NCBI GenBank assembly: GCA_030706145.1
Contig: JAUZPB010000004.1
Span: 1-64,000 of the forward strand
Direction of reading: 5' to 3'
From: Bacteroidota bacterium
GTDB lineage: Bacteria > Bacteroidota > Ignavibacteria > Ignavibacteriales > SURF-24
Length of the DNA: 64,000 bases
The position numbers and the translations under genes were made by a program. This document shows positions 47,294 through 56,320 of the stretch, piece by piece. Every line of letters begins with the position of its first letter. Position 1 is the stretch's first letter. The notes below the pieces were generated by a model. It was not told the DNA's origin, made no database searches, and saw only the letters and a program-made list of their open reading frames with translations.

Positions 47294-49309
47294 TTATTTT
47301 ATATTTTCAAGAACAATTTCAGAAATATCCTTAACTGCTATATCATCAGCTTTGTCAAATGCTTTAACACCGTCTGTTAACATGGTCATACAGAACGGAC
47401 AAGCAGATGCTATAGTTTCGGCGTTAGTTTCAAGAGCTTCCCTGGTTCTCTCAACATTAATTCTTGTACCTTCAGTCTCTTCAAGGAACATCCTGCCTCC
47501 ACCGGCTCCGCAACAGAATCCTCTGTCTTTGTTCCTTTTCATCTCAACTAATTCCAAACCTTTAATTTTGTTCAGTGAATTCCTTGGTGAATCAAATATA
47601 CCGTTATATCTACCAAGATAACAAGAATCATGGAAAGTTACTTTATTTATTGTAGATTCCTGTTTTAATTCTAATTTACCCTGATCAAGCATTTCACTTA
47701 TGAGTTCAGAATGGTGCTTAACTTCAAAGTTTCCACCGAACTGCTTAAAATCTTTCTTTAGAGAATTATAGCAATGAGGACAAGCAGTAACAATTTTCTT
47801 AACCCCATAATTATTTAGAGTTTCAACATTCTCCATCATCATCATTTGAGCAAGATATTCGTTTCCAAGTCTTCTTGCCGTATCGCCATTGCACTTTTCC
47901 TCAGTACCCAAAATTCTAAAGTCAATATTAGCTTTTTGCATCAAAGTTGCAAATGCTTTTGTAACTTTTTGATATCTTGAGTCAAATGATCCAGCACATC
48001 CGACCCAGAAGAGGTATTCGCCATTTGGATCTTCAGCCATAGTCTTTATGTTCATCCCCTCTGCCCAGTTAGCCCTATCCTGCCAGTTGAATGCCCAGGG
48101 AGTAAAATTTGTCTCGAGATTCTTAAAGACAGGATTCAACTCACTTGGGAAATCCGATTCAGTTAAGACAAGATTACGTCTCATATCGACAATTGCATCA
48201 ACATGCTCGATCATTACAGGGCATTCCTGTACGCAAGCCATGCATGTAGTACAAGCCCATAATTCCTGTGGTGTAATAAAATCATGAACAAGATGCTTTT
48301 CAAGAATGGCCTTATTCTCTTCATTGCCATCTTCGCTAAGACCTGCAATAAGTAAAGGAGCTTTTTCAACTGTCCTTTTTCTTATATCCACCATGATCTT
48401 CCTTGGTGAAAGGAGCTTTCCTGTATTGGCTGCCGGGCAAGCAGCTGTGCACCTTCCGCATTCAGTACATGTATATCCATCCAGCATTTGTTTCCATGTA
48501 AGATGCTCTATATCAGCAACTCCAAAACTTTCAGCATTTTCATCTTCAAGATTAAGCTTTTTCAAAAAGTTTCGTTTATCCTTAAGCCTAGAAAAGAACA
48601 CATTTGGAATTGAGCTCAAGACATGCAGATGTTTTGAATAAGGAAGAAAATTAAGGAAGCTTAATACAAATACAATATGTATCCACCAGCAGATTTCGTA
48701 TACAACTGGAGCAGCTGATGAGTTTGAAGAAAACAGCAATGGAGAAATTGCAGCAGATAATGGCCTTACTTCATAAGGGTTCAAAGCAAAATTGTTAACA
48801 GCTAATGAAGCAATGTTCATTCCAAACATTGAAAGTACAACAACTAAGATCATGCATAAAATAAATACAGCATCCATCTTTCCCTTATGGCCAACTTCCA
48901 GACGCGGTACATGAACGATCAGTCGCCTGTAAAGAGCAGCTAAAACCGAAATAATTACAAATACGCCAAAAATATCCTGAGTAATTGTAATTAAGCTGTA
49001 GATTGGGCCAAGAAATCTTAAACTAAATGGACTGTAAAATCCTTGGAGCAGGCTTTCAATAACAGCAAATAAAAAGAGCATGAAGCCCCAAAAGATCAAA
49101 AAATGAATTGTTCCAGCTACCGGGTCACGAAGTAATTTGGATTGTCCGAAGGCTATCTTAAGAACATTTTTGATCCTTTCGCCAATATTATCGAACCTGT
49201 CTTCTTTCTGTCCAACCATTAAATAACTGATGAGTCTTCTGACGTTATAAATAATCAGAGCCATTGCTGCCAGAAAGACTACGATAAAAATGAAATTTTT
49301 AATTCCCAT
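47294..49309 (-). CDS. Membrane Fe-S oxidoreductase (HdrD/EtfQ-like)
   Basis: 671 residues from the ATG at 49309 (a GTG at 49402 would add a 31-residue hydrophobic extension). Residues 1-230 form about six membrane helices of the NarI-like cytochrome b/quinone type. Two 4Fe-4S clusters are at Cys281/284/287/291 and Cys353/356/359/363. Two CCG domains follow: Cys438, Cys473, Cys510 and Cys513, then Cys563, CC599-600, Cys637 and Cys640. This architecture matches heterodisulfide-reductase-like proteins that accept electrons from ETF and reduce quinone. Together with etfBA and the acyl-CoA dehydrogenase it suggests a fatty-acid to quinone electron route. Confidence 0.85.
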   Translation of the reverse strand: MGIKNFIFIVVFLAAMALIIYNVRRLISYLMVGQKEDRFDNIGERIKNVLKIAFGQSKLLRDPVAGTIHFLIFWGFMLFLFAVIESLLQGFYSPFSLRFLGPIYSLITITQDIFGVFVIISVLAALYRRLIVHVPRLEVGHKGKMDAVFILCMILVVVLSMFGMNIASLAVNNFALNPYEVRPLSAAISPLLFSSNSSAAPVVYEICWWIHIVFVLSFLNFLPYSKHLHVLSSIPNVFFSRLKDKRNFLKKLNLEDENAESFGVADIEHLTWKQMLDGYTCTECGRCTAACPAANTGKLLSPRKIMVDIRKRTVEKAPLLIAGLSEDGNEENKAILEKHLVHDFITPQELWACTTCMACVQECPVMIEHVDAIVDMRRNLVLTESDFPSELNPVFKNLETNFTPWAFNWQDRANWAEGMNIKTMAEDPNGEYLFWVGCAGSFDSRYQKVTKAFATLMQKANIDFRILGTEEKCNGDTARRLGNEYLAQMMMMENVETLNNYGVKKIVTACPHCYNSLKKDFKQFGGNFEVKHHSELISEMLDQGKLELKQESTINKVTFHDSCYLGRYNGIFDSPRNSLNKIKGLELVEMKRNKDRGFCCGAGGGRMFLEETEGTRINVERTREALETNAETIASACPFCMTMLTDGVKAFDKADDIAVKDISEIVLENIK

Positions 49310-49476
49310 AGAACTTCTTTTGATAATGAAACGGAATATTTTTACAAAAATTAAGGGTAAAATTGGATAAAGAAATGGGATAAAATAATACCAAATATCC
49401 ACACATTTTTACATTATCCAAAATTATGCATACAAAATAGTTTCAAAGCAAGTAAACAGCAAGAGCATATAACAAA

Positions 49477-49530
49477 AAAACCTTTCAATTTGCTTCAAAA
49501 ATAGATTTTTTTTGCAATCTGAAAGGTTTT
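49477..49530 (-). terminator. Terminator downstream of bioY
   Basis: Perfect 11-bp stem AAAACCTTTCA/TGAAAGGTTTT (49477-49487 and 49520-49530) with an inner ATTTGC/GCAAT pairing. Reading the minus strand a T-run follows, 22 nt past the bioY stop. Confidence 0.75.
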
Positions 49531-49551
49531 AATGTCTTATTTAGCAAATAT

Positions 49552-50127
49552 TTATAAAGGTAATCTTGCGTATCTTTTGGATATTCCTGAATAAATAGAG
49601 GCAGCAGCAGCGAGTTTAATTAAATCCCAGACAGAAAAGATTACAGCACCGACAAAGAAAGAATCTCCTAAACCTTTTCCCCAGAATAAGCTTAAGTATG
49701 AGGCCCCTAAGAAAAGTATTAGGAAAGAAGCCAAGGTCATTGAAATTGCAACTGATAAAAGGCTTTTGTTTTTTTCAGTAGCCAAGCCAACTAAATATGC
49801 AGCAACAGGGAAAGCCAATAGGTATCCACCTGTAGGTCCGAATAAACTTGTAAAACTGCTAAAATTGGCAAAGACAGGCAATCCAATTGCTCCTAAACCA
49901 AGATAAAGTATTTGACTTAATGCCCCGTTCTTTGGGCCAAGAAATGCTCCGGCCATTAATACAAGCATAGTTTGTAAAGTAAATGGAACAGGTTGAACAG
50001 GAACGGAAACCTGAGCAGCTAAGAAGGTCAGAACTGCAAAAGCTGAAACCCAGAACAATTCTGAAGAAACAACCTTACCAAAATATTTTAAGCCTGTTAA
50101 ATTTTTTACATTTTCATTTACGGACAT
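49552..50127 (-). CDS. bioY: Biotin transporter BioY (ECF S component)
   Basis: 191 residues, six membrane helices. Family blocks: QVSVPVQPVPFTLQTMLVLMAGAFLGPKNG and LFGPTGGYLLAFPVAAYLVG. Binds and imports biotin, with or without the shared ECF energising module, none of which is in view. Relevant partners are the biotin carrier and carboxylase at 60770-62759. Starts 2 nt after the hydrolase stop with GAGGTAAAG as ribosome site. Confidence 0.94.
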   Translation of the reverse strand: MSVNENVKNLTGLKYFGKVVSSELFWVSAFAVLTFLAAQVSVPVQPVPFTLQTMLVLMAGAFLGPKNGALSQILYLGLGAIGLPVFANFSSFTSLFGPTGGYLLAFPVAAYLVGLATEKNKSLLSVAISMTLASFLILFLGASYLSLFWGKGLGDSFFVGAVIFSVWDLIKLAAAASIYSGISKRYARLPL

Positions 50128-50129
50128 CT

Positions 50130-50972
50130 TTACCTCGATTTGATTAAATTATTTTCTAAAAATTCGTAAGTCTTATTTAGCAACTTTTCAAACTTATCAT
50201 TTGACCCTTCAAAGGGATGTTTAATGTCAAAAGTATGTCCAGTCGCTTGTATCTTAAATAATTCTGTCTTTGATTTATCTGACCAGTGAAATATTTGATC
50301 AGCTTCAGCTATAGGAACTGCCAGGTCCTGTTCCCCATGCGCTATAAGTAGCGGCCTGTTGAGCTTTTTAACTGCCCTTTCAATATTTAACAGATCATCC
50401 TTGTTTTTCTCAATATCTTCGAGCAAAGTAACATTTAATCTCATTAGTTGACCGGTACGCTGGTTTACAACCTCAAAAAATCCATTCTTCTTCCACTGCT
50501 CTTTCTGCCTGGGTGAATACCTGTCCAATCTTGAAATTGAAGCCCATAATGCAACTGCTTTAACTTCTCTTTTCTGGTAGGCTGTTAAAAGAGCAATTGC
50601 GCCGCCACGGCTGTGTCCAAGTAGTGCTATTTGTGGCTTGCTGACCTTTCCGAAAAAGCCATTTTCATAAGCATCTATTAATTCAGATGACTCACTAATT
50701 TCTCTTGAAAAGGTATTTTTTGCAAATTTGTCAATTTCAGTAAACTTTTCCGGATCACTGCCTATTCCATTATGCGAAAAATTAAATGTAAGAACAAAAA
50801 GACCCTTTTCAGCAAAATACCTGGCCAGATAAGGACCGAATCCCCAATCCTTAAATCCCTTAAAGCCATGGACAAATATCAGGCAGCCATTATTAAGATT
50901 CTCACAACCATAGGCTGAAATTTTTAACTGGTTATTATCTTTTGTTTTAAGTGCGAAATCTTTAATAATCAT
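50130..50972 (-). CDS. Alpha/beta hydrolase
   Basis: 280 residues from the ATG at 50972; a TTG two codons upstream is less likely. Oxyanion region HGFKGFKDWGFG near residues 35-46; nucleophile Ser121 in GHSRGG; Asp216 in HGEQD; His246 in TGHTF complete the triad. Likely a cytoplasmic serine esterase or acyl hydrolase; substrate unknown. Directly ahead of bioY, which might hint at an ester of pimeloyl or biotin, but this is speculation. Confidence 0.8.
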   Translation of the reverse strand: MIIKDFALKTKDNNQLKISAYGCENLNNGCLIFVHGFKGFKDWGFGPYLARYFAEKGLFVLTFNFSHNGIGSDPEKFTEIDKFAKNTFSREISESSELIDAYENGFFGKVSKPQIALLGHSRGGAIALLTAYQKREVKAVALWASISRLDRYSPRQKEQWKKNGFFEVVNQRTGQLMRLNVTLLEDIEKNKDDLLNIERAVKKLNRPLLIAHGEQDLAVPIAEADQIFHWSDKSKTELFKIQATGHTFDIKHPFEGSNDKFEKLLNKTYEFLENNLIKSR

Positions 50973-51182
50973 ACCCAAATATGTCTATAATGATATGAAA
51001 AATCAAGAATTATCGTTTTTTGGGAAAACAGCTCAAAAATTAAAAATTCCAATTAAAAAAAATGCTATTCCAAACTTGCCGAAATATATTTATCTTGGTA
51101 AGCTTTAAATTAAAGTTAATGAAAAAGCTAGTTCACTTTTAGTCTGTATTTATTTAATTTACTAGAGGGATTGAATTTTAAT

Positions 51183-52328
51183 ATGAATTTTAACTTAACT
51201 CAAGAGCAGAAAATGCTCAGAGAAATGGTACGTGAATTTGCCAAATCTGAGGTAAAACCCTTGGCATGCAAAATAGATGTTGACGAAGAGATTCCAAAGG
51301 AACTAATTAAAAAGCTCGCAGAGGTTGGACTTTTAGGAACAGCATTTCCCGAAGAATATGGCGGGGGCGGTTTTGGCGAAGTTGGTTTTTGTATTGCACA
51401 GGAAGAAATTACGCGTGCCTGTGGCTCAACAGCAACAATGATTGGAGCACATCAATCCATAGGTACAAACTCAATATATATAGGTGGTTCTGAAGAGCTA
51501 AAAAGAAAGTACTTACCAGCTCTTGCTTCTGGAGAAAAAATAGCCGCTTTTGTTTTAACAGAACCAAATGCAGGCTCAGATGCGTTTAGTCTAAATACGA
51601 CGGCCAAGCTAGAGAAAGACAAATGGATCATAAATGGATCAAAGGTATGGATAACAAATGCAGGCATTTGCGATGTTATGGCTGTATATGCCAGGACTGA
51701 AAGAGGTATTACCGGATTTGTAGTCGATGCCCATACTCCCGGAATATTTATTGGGCCTAAGGAAAAGAAACTTGGCATAAGAGGTAGTGTAACCAATGCA
51801 ATCACATTTGAAAATGTTGAAGTTCCCAAAGAGAATATAATTGGAGTTGAAGGACGCGGATTTCTGATAGCTATGGCCGCATTGGATTCTGGTCGTATTG
51901 GTGTTGGAGCTTGTTGCCTGGGTGCATCAAAGGAACTACTTGAAATTTCTACTAGATACAGCAATCAGAGAAAGCAATTTAAGCAATCAATCTCTCAATT
52001 TCAGGCAATACAATTTATGCTAGCTGAAATGACGGCAAAAATTTATGCTATGGAGAGCCTACTTTACAGAACTGCACAAAATTACGATGATAAAAAGGAA
52101 ATATCACAGGAAGCTGCAATTGTTAAGCTGTATTGTTCTGAAGCTGTATCAGACATTGCCGATAAAGCTTTACAGATTCATGGTGGTATGGGATTTTCAA
52201 GGGAACTGCCTCTGGAAAGATATTACCGTGATGCCAGAATTTTGAGAATATTTGAGGGTACTAGCGAAATTCAAAAGATGATAATTGGGAAAAAGACGAT
52301 AAAAAACAATGGAGTGTGGAAGTTTTGA
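51183..52328 (+). CDS. Acyl-CoA dehydrogenase
   Basis: 381 residues from the ATG at 51183 (a TTG at 51171 lies too near the AGAGGG site). FAD and substrate motifs: TEPNAGSDAFSL, KVWITNAG, GIRGSVTNAITFENVEVP. The catalytic base is Glu358 in FEGTSEI, and QIHGGMGFSRELPLERYYRDAR precedes it. Oxidises acyl-CoA to enoyl-CoA and passes electrons to ETF, encoded at 21398-23126. First gene of a five-gene operon; its stop overlaps the next start (TGATG). Confidence 0.94.
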   Translation: MNFNLTQEQKMLREMVREFAKSEVKPLACKIDVDEEIPKELIKKLAEVGLLGTAFPEEYGGGGFGEVGFCIAQEEITRACGSTATMIGAHQSIGTNSIYIGGSEELKRKYLPALASGEKIAAFVLTEPNAGSDAFSLNTTAKLEKDKWIINGSKVWITNAGICDVMAVYARTERGITGFVVDAHTPGIFIGPKEKKLGIRGSVTNAITFENVEVPKENIIGVEGRGFLIAMAALDSGRIGVGACCLGASKELLEISTRYSNQRKQFKQSISQFQAIQFMLAEMTAKIYAMESLLYRTAQNYDDKKEISQEAAIVKLYCSEAVSDIADKALQIHGGMGFSRELPLERYYRDARILRIFEGTSEIQKMIIGKKTIKNNGVWKF

Positions 52329-53083
52329 TGAACAAGTTACTGGTTATACCATCTATTGATATTAAAGATGGGAAAACTGTAAGAGTCGTACAGGGCATTC
52401 CAGAATTAGATTGCCCTGATTACGGAAATGATCCGGTTGAGATGGCACTTATTTGGCGAGCTGAAAATGCAAAATGCATCCATGTAGTTGACTTTAATGC
52501 CGCCTGGGATGGAAGCGGGAGTCCAAATTCCTCTGTAATTGAACAGATCTGCTCTTCTGTTATTATTCCAGTGCAGCTTGGCGGCGGAATTAGAAGTCTT
52601 GATGCTGCAAAAAGAGCTATGGATATGGGAGTCTATAGAATAGTCATTGGCAGCCTTGCAGTTGAAAATCCAACTGAATTCAGGAAAATTCTAGATACCT
52701 TCGGCCCAAAGCATGTGGCAGCAGCAATTGACTCATTTGAAAATGAAGTAGTCATAAGAGGAAGACAAGTCAAGACAAGGCTTACTCCGCTGAAATTTGC
52801 CCTGGATCTAAACCAATGGGGTGTAGAAAGATATATAGTGACTGATGTAAGAACAAATGGTATGATGTTGGGCCCTAATATTGGTCTTTCAAAAAGTATA
52901 GCAGAATACACAAATAAAAAAGTTACACTTTCTGGCGGTATTCGAAATAAAGATGATTTAATGGATGTACAAAAATGCTTAGATTATGGGGTCGATTCTG
53001 TAATTGTCGGCAGAGCTCTTTACGAAAATAAATTTCCTTGTCAGAGATTGTGGCGTGTAGCTGAATTTGGAATTTTTTCCTGA
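52328..53083 (+). CDS. HisA-family barrel with altered catalytic segment
   Basis: 251 residues from the ATG at 52328, overlapping the previous stop by 1 nt. HisA/HisF barrel: IPSIDIKDGK with Asp11, QLGGGIRS (83-90), GSLAVENP, and SGGIR (202-206) as phosphate-binding loops. HisA normally has T-D-I-x-x-D-G-T; here it reads TDVRTNGMMLGPN (172-184), so the second catalytic Asp is Asn177. The GW phosphate block after the middle Asp is also unlike HisA. No other histidine gene is in the window. It may be a paralog with another sugar-phosphate substrate, or an inactive form. Confidence 0.75.
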   Translation: MNKLLVIPSIDIKDGKTVRVVQGIPELDCPDYGNDPVEMALIWRAENAKCIHVVDFNAAWDGSGSPNSSVIEQICSSVIIPVQLGGGIRSLDAAKRAMDMGVYRIVIGSLAVENPTEFRKILDTFGPKHVAAAIDSFENEVVIRGRQVKTRLTPLKFALDLNQWGVERYIVTDVRTNGMMLGPNIGLSKSIAEYTNKKVTLSGGIRNKDDLMDVQKCLDYGVDSVIVGRALYENKFPCQRLWRVAEFGIFS

Positions 53084-53094
53084 GGTAAAAACAA

Positions 53095-53658
53095 ATGGAT
53101 AATGAAAAGAAAATAAAGAAGCAAAGTAATTTCCTATCAAATCTTTTTAAGACTCCTACAGAAAAAACTGAGCTTGTAGATTTTATGCTCTCTATTCCTC
53201 CATTTAAGGAGTTAAATGCAAAGGAGTTTGAGCATTTGTTTAGTATTATGCATGACCGCGTGTATTTAGCAAACGAGTATGTTTTTTATCAGGGGGATCC
53301 TAGTATTGCTTTATACGTTGTATTAGATGGTGAAGTAGAATTTGTATCTCAAATTGAAAATGGGCAAAAGCTGACAATCTCAAAGTACATAAAAGGTGAT
53401 TTTTTCGGTGAATTCGCCCTATTAGAAGATGAAAAAAGGATAGCTTCGGCTGTAACGTTAAAGGATTCAAAGCTCCTGGTAATATTTAAACCCGATCTTG
53501 ATGAGTTTGTTGATAAGTTTCCAAAGAAGGGGCTCAAGATATTGAAAGGTCTGTCACAGATATTTGCCTTCAGATTACGCAATCTAAATCAGGAATATAT
53601 AAATCTTTATTTCAAAAAAAGGCATGAAATGGAGGTTAGCAATGGAGTCCCAGATTAA
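53095..53658 (+). CDS. Cyclic-nucleotide-binding domain protein without HTH
   Basis: 187 residues. One CRP-type cNMP-binding domain (about 40-160) with the phosphate cassette GDFFGEFALLEDEKRIAS (about 102-119), where Arg contacts the cyclic phosphate in family members. A Lys-rich N-terminus precedes it and a helix follows; no DNA-binding helix-turn-helix is present. It should sense a cyclic nucleotide or nucleotide-like ligand and act through protein contact. It overlaps the next gene by 17 nt. Confidence 0.85.
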   Translation: MDNEKKIKKQSNFLSNLFKTPTEKTELVDFMLSIPPFKELNAKEFEHLFSIMHDRVYLANEYVFYQGDPSIALYVVLDGEVEFVSQIENGQKLTISKYIKGDFFGEFALLEDEKRIASAVTLKDSKLLVIFKPDLDEFVDKFPKKGLKILKGLSQIFAFRLRNLNQEYINLYFKKRHEMEVSNGVPD

Positions 53659-54118
53659 AACTATTCTTGTTCCGGTTGATTTTTCTGAGTATTCAAAACA
53701 AGCACTTAAATATGCTTACTGCATGGCAAAGGATTATCAGGCCAAACTTTTTATTCTCTATGTAATTGAGCCTGTTGTTTACCCTGCTGATTTCAGTATG
53801 GGCCAGTTTGCTCTCCCCTCTATTGATTCTGAAATCTCAATAAAAGCTTCTGAAGAGCTTGAAAGCCTTGCCAAGGATGAACTTGGATGCGATATTAACT
53901 GTACTACACTTGTAAAGATCGGTAAACCATTTGTCGAAATAAATGAAACTGCCTCAGAGATAGATGCCGATCTTATAATTATAGCCTCTCATGGACATAC
54001 AGGTGTAGAACACATATTATTTGGTTCCACCGCAGAAAAAGTTGTAAGGAAAGCTCCCTGCCCTGTCCTTACTTTACGCTCCCCACTTAAGGGTTTTAAA
54101 TACAAGGGAGAACAATAA
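53642..54118 (+). CDS. Universal stress protein A family
   Basis: 158 residues from the ATG at 53642, spaced 6 nt from GGAGG at 53631-53635; a frame from 53624 would be out of line with that site. ILVPVDFSEYSKQALKYA at the N-terminus and ASHGHTGVEHILFGST at the C-terminus. The first Gly of the ATP motif G-x2-G-x9-G-S is Ala, while the rest is intact. Likely nucleotide-binding dimer. Part of the dehydrogenase operon, overlapping the cNMP-binding gene. Confidence 0.9.
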   Translation: MESQIKTILVPVDFSEYSKQALKYAYCMAKDYQAKLFILYVIEPVVYPADFSMGQFALPSIDSEISIKASEELESLAKDELGCDINCTTLVKIGKPFVEINETASEIDADLIIIASHGHTGVEHILFGSTAEKVVRKAPCPVLTLRSPLKGFKYKGEQ

Positions 54119-54207
54119 AAGGCTATTAGTAAGTCTTTCCTTCGTAAAAGTTAAAAGTCACACATTGCTTGATATTTTTTTTATTAAGCGAATCATTTTT
54201 TAGAGAT

Positions 54208-54993
54208 ATGGATAAAGAACTCACTGCAATAGTGCAAAATACTACGGCAGGATCGACAGAACTTCTGCTGCTATTAAATGAGTACTTTCGGAAAAGCAAA
54301 GTAAACTTATCGGAAATAAGTAAGCTTATTCCCACAATAATGGGAAAACTAGGCAGCTTTGCAGTAATCCGGAATTATATTTTACGGCTGCAGAGTTTTG
54401 TTAGAGATAATGATTATGAAGCATATTCAGAATATATTACCAGCCTTAGTAAGAATTACGAGAAGAAATATCTTAACCTATACTTAAAAGCAAAACCATA
54501 TCTTGAAAAAACTTCAACAGTAATTACATTGTCCAATAGTCACACTTTATTTGAAGTATTCAGACTATGGAAAAAGGATCAGAAAAATGTAAGAATAATT
54601 ATTTGTGAATCTCGCCCAAAAGAAGAAGGGAAGCTATTTGCTGAAAAACTATTAAAGCTTGGAATAATGGTTCAGCTGATAACAGAAGCAATGATGGCAA
54701 TGTATATGAATGATACAGATGCAGCAATAATTGGGGCAGATCAGATATTCCTAAATGGGGATATTGTAAATAAAACCGGGAGCAGAACACTGGCTGTAAC
54801 GGCCAGGTATTTTAAGAAGCCTCTTTATGTAATATCCTTTAGTGATAAATATTTAAATACATCTTCCGGATATAAAGCAAAGCTTTATCCTCCGGAAGAT
54901 GTGTGGAATTTCAAACACACAAAACTAAAAATAAAGAATTATTATTTTGAAACTGTAGAAAAAAGGCTAATAAAAAAGATAATAACTGTTTAA
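54208..54993 (+). CDS. eIF2B-like / ribose-1,5-bisphosphate-isomerase-like protein
   Basis: 261 residues from the ATG at 54208, preceded by AGAG. The eIF-2B fold is shown by ESRPKEEG (134-141), GADQIFLNGDIVNKTGS (176-192) and KPLYVISFSDKY. The usual isomerase motif T-H-C-H-S (catalytic Cys in archaeal R15P isomerase and MtnA) is TLSNS (107-111), so the Cys is Ser109; Asp178 is kept. Likely non-isomerase or altered chemistry. Last gene of the operon starting with acyl-CoA dehydrogenase, and convergent with acpS. Confidence 0.8.
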   Translation: MDKELTAIVQNTTAGSTELLLLLNEYFRKSKVNLSEISKLIPTIMGKLGSFAVIRNYILRLQSFVRDNDYEAYSEYITSLSKNYEKKYLNLYLKAKPYLEKTSTVITLSNSHTLFEVFRLWKKDQKNVRIIICESRPKEEGKLFAEKLLKLGIMVQLITEAMMAMYMNDTDAAIIGADQIFLNGDIVNKTGSRTLAVTARYFKKPLYVISFSDKYLNTSSGYKAKLYPPEDVWNFKHTKLKIKNYYFETVEKRLIKKIITV

Positions 54994-55010
54994 TTATGCT
55001 TTTTTTTGCA

Positions 55011-55391
55011 TTACAATTCATTCACAAATACAATAGCAAAACTGGTTACATAATTTTGTGAATGACTCATTGTGAGTTTTAAGCCTTTGTCATTTCCAAG
55101 ATATTCATCTAATTTCCCGTATAGTTTTACTGAGGGTTTGCCACTAAGCTCATTATATATCTCTATATCTTTCCAGTTAAACCCTCCATCCCAGCCTTCC
55201 GAAAGGGCCTTTGCTACAGCTTCTTTGGCTGCAAAGCGGGCGGCAAGATGCTGATACTTATTTGGTTTACTCAAACAATATTGAAGTTCAACTTCAGTAA
55301 ATATCTTGTTTAAGAATTTGTCTCCAAAGCGGTCAACGCTCTGTTTAATTCTATCAATCTCAATTATATCTATTCCAATTCCTATTACCAT
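55011..55391 (-). CDS. acpS: Holo-[acyl-carrier-protein] synthase
   Basis: 126 residues. GIDIIEIDRI with metal ligand Asp8 and RFAAKEAVAKAL with Glu57 and the substrate Lys; the C-terminus has SHSQNYVTSFAIV. Attaches 4'-phosphopantetheine to ACP. 14 nt downstream of the MCE gene. Confidence 0.96.
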   Translation of the reverse strand: MVIGIGIDIIEIDRIKQSVDRFGDKFLNKIFTEVELQYCLSKPNKYQHLAARFAAKEAVAKALSEGWDGGFNWKDIEIYNELSGKPSVKLYGKLDEYLGNDKGLKLTMSHSQNYVTSFAIVFVNEL

Positions 55392-55405
55392 ACTTAGAAT
55401 ACCAT

Positions 55406-56320
55406 TTAAAACAACTTGATATGAGCATCAACATTCAGACCTTTTTCTTTTAACTGGTCCATCAGGACCTTTGTAAGGTCTTTTACCTGTTGCAATGAGT
55501 TTTTAACATCGGTTAGAAGCTGCTCATCATAGAGAACTTTACCAAGGTTATTTTTCCCAGATGTAGTCTCATCAGTCAGTTTATTCAGTTTTGTCAGGAG
55601 ATCATTTGTATTTTGCATAACAGTCTGAACTTCCTCAAGAGAGTTTTTCATTTTATCTTTATTCTCTTTCATAAAGACTGTTGCTTCCCTGGAAAGCTGA
55701 GCTGTATTACCAGTCAATTCCTTGAAATTTGTCCGGTTCTCATCTATCATAACATTAAGTTTCTGACTAATGGAAGATAGGTTTGAAACCGAAGATTTAA
55801 GCTGTGAGTTAAAATCCTTATCACTAAGGACACTATTCATTGAAGAAAGTGTAACCTGCATTTCCTTTATAATTTTTATCAGGTCATCCTGAACAGAACC
55901 TAACATTGCCATAACAGCCGGGACATCGGCATAAAATGTTCCTTGCTGCAACTTGGAATAGTTCATCTCTTTATCCGAAACCCCAGGTCTGATTTCAACT
56001 TTTTTCCCTCCCATAAGGTCAAGCATAGAAATACCAAAGGTTGCATCCTCTTTTAGCTTAACATCAGGATCCAGTACAGTACGGACAATAGCTGAATTGC
56101 CGGAAATTTGTATTTCATCGACAACACCTTTCCTGACCCCGTTTACAGTAACAATATCCCCTTTTTCAAGTCCATTTGCCGATTGAAAACTTATTGTAAC
56201 TACTTTTTGATCAGAAGAGAGCTTAAAATTCTTTGCCCATCCAATAACCCAGATAAGCAAAATGAAAGCGGTTAAAGAAGTTAGACCAACTTTAATCAGA
56301 GTTTTTCTTTTGTCTCGCAT
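55406..56320 (-). CDS. MlaD/MCE family lipid-transport protein
   Basis: 304 residues. N-terminal membrane helix (about 9-28), MCE domain (about 36-112, VSFQSANGLEKGDIVTVNGVRKGVVDEI and GISMLDLMGGKKVEIRPG), then a long coiled-coil region (about 130-290). This is the MlaD-type single-MCE architecture that forms a lipid tunnel or hexamer with a permease. No MlaE or MlaF gene is in view, so it is an orphan. Its start lies 29 nt inside the preceding gene. Confidence 0.85.
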   Translation of the reverse strand: MRDKRKTLIKVGLTSLTAFILLIWVIGWAKNFKLSSDQKVVTISFQSANGLEKGDIVTVNGVRKGVVDEIQISGNSAIVRTVLDPDVKLKEDATFGISMLDLMGGKKVEIRPGVSDKEMNYSKLQQGTFYADVPAVMAMLGSVQDDLIKIIKEMQVTLSSMNSVLSDKDFNSQLKSSVSNLSSISQKLNVMIDENRTNFKELTGNTAQLSREATVFMKENKDKMKNSLEEVQTVMQNTNDLLTKLNKLTDETTSGKNNLGKVLYDEQLLTDVKNSLQQVKDLTKVLMDQLKEKGLNVDAHIKLF

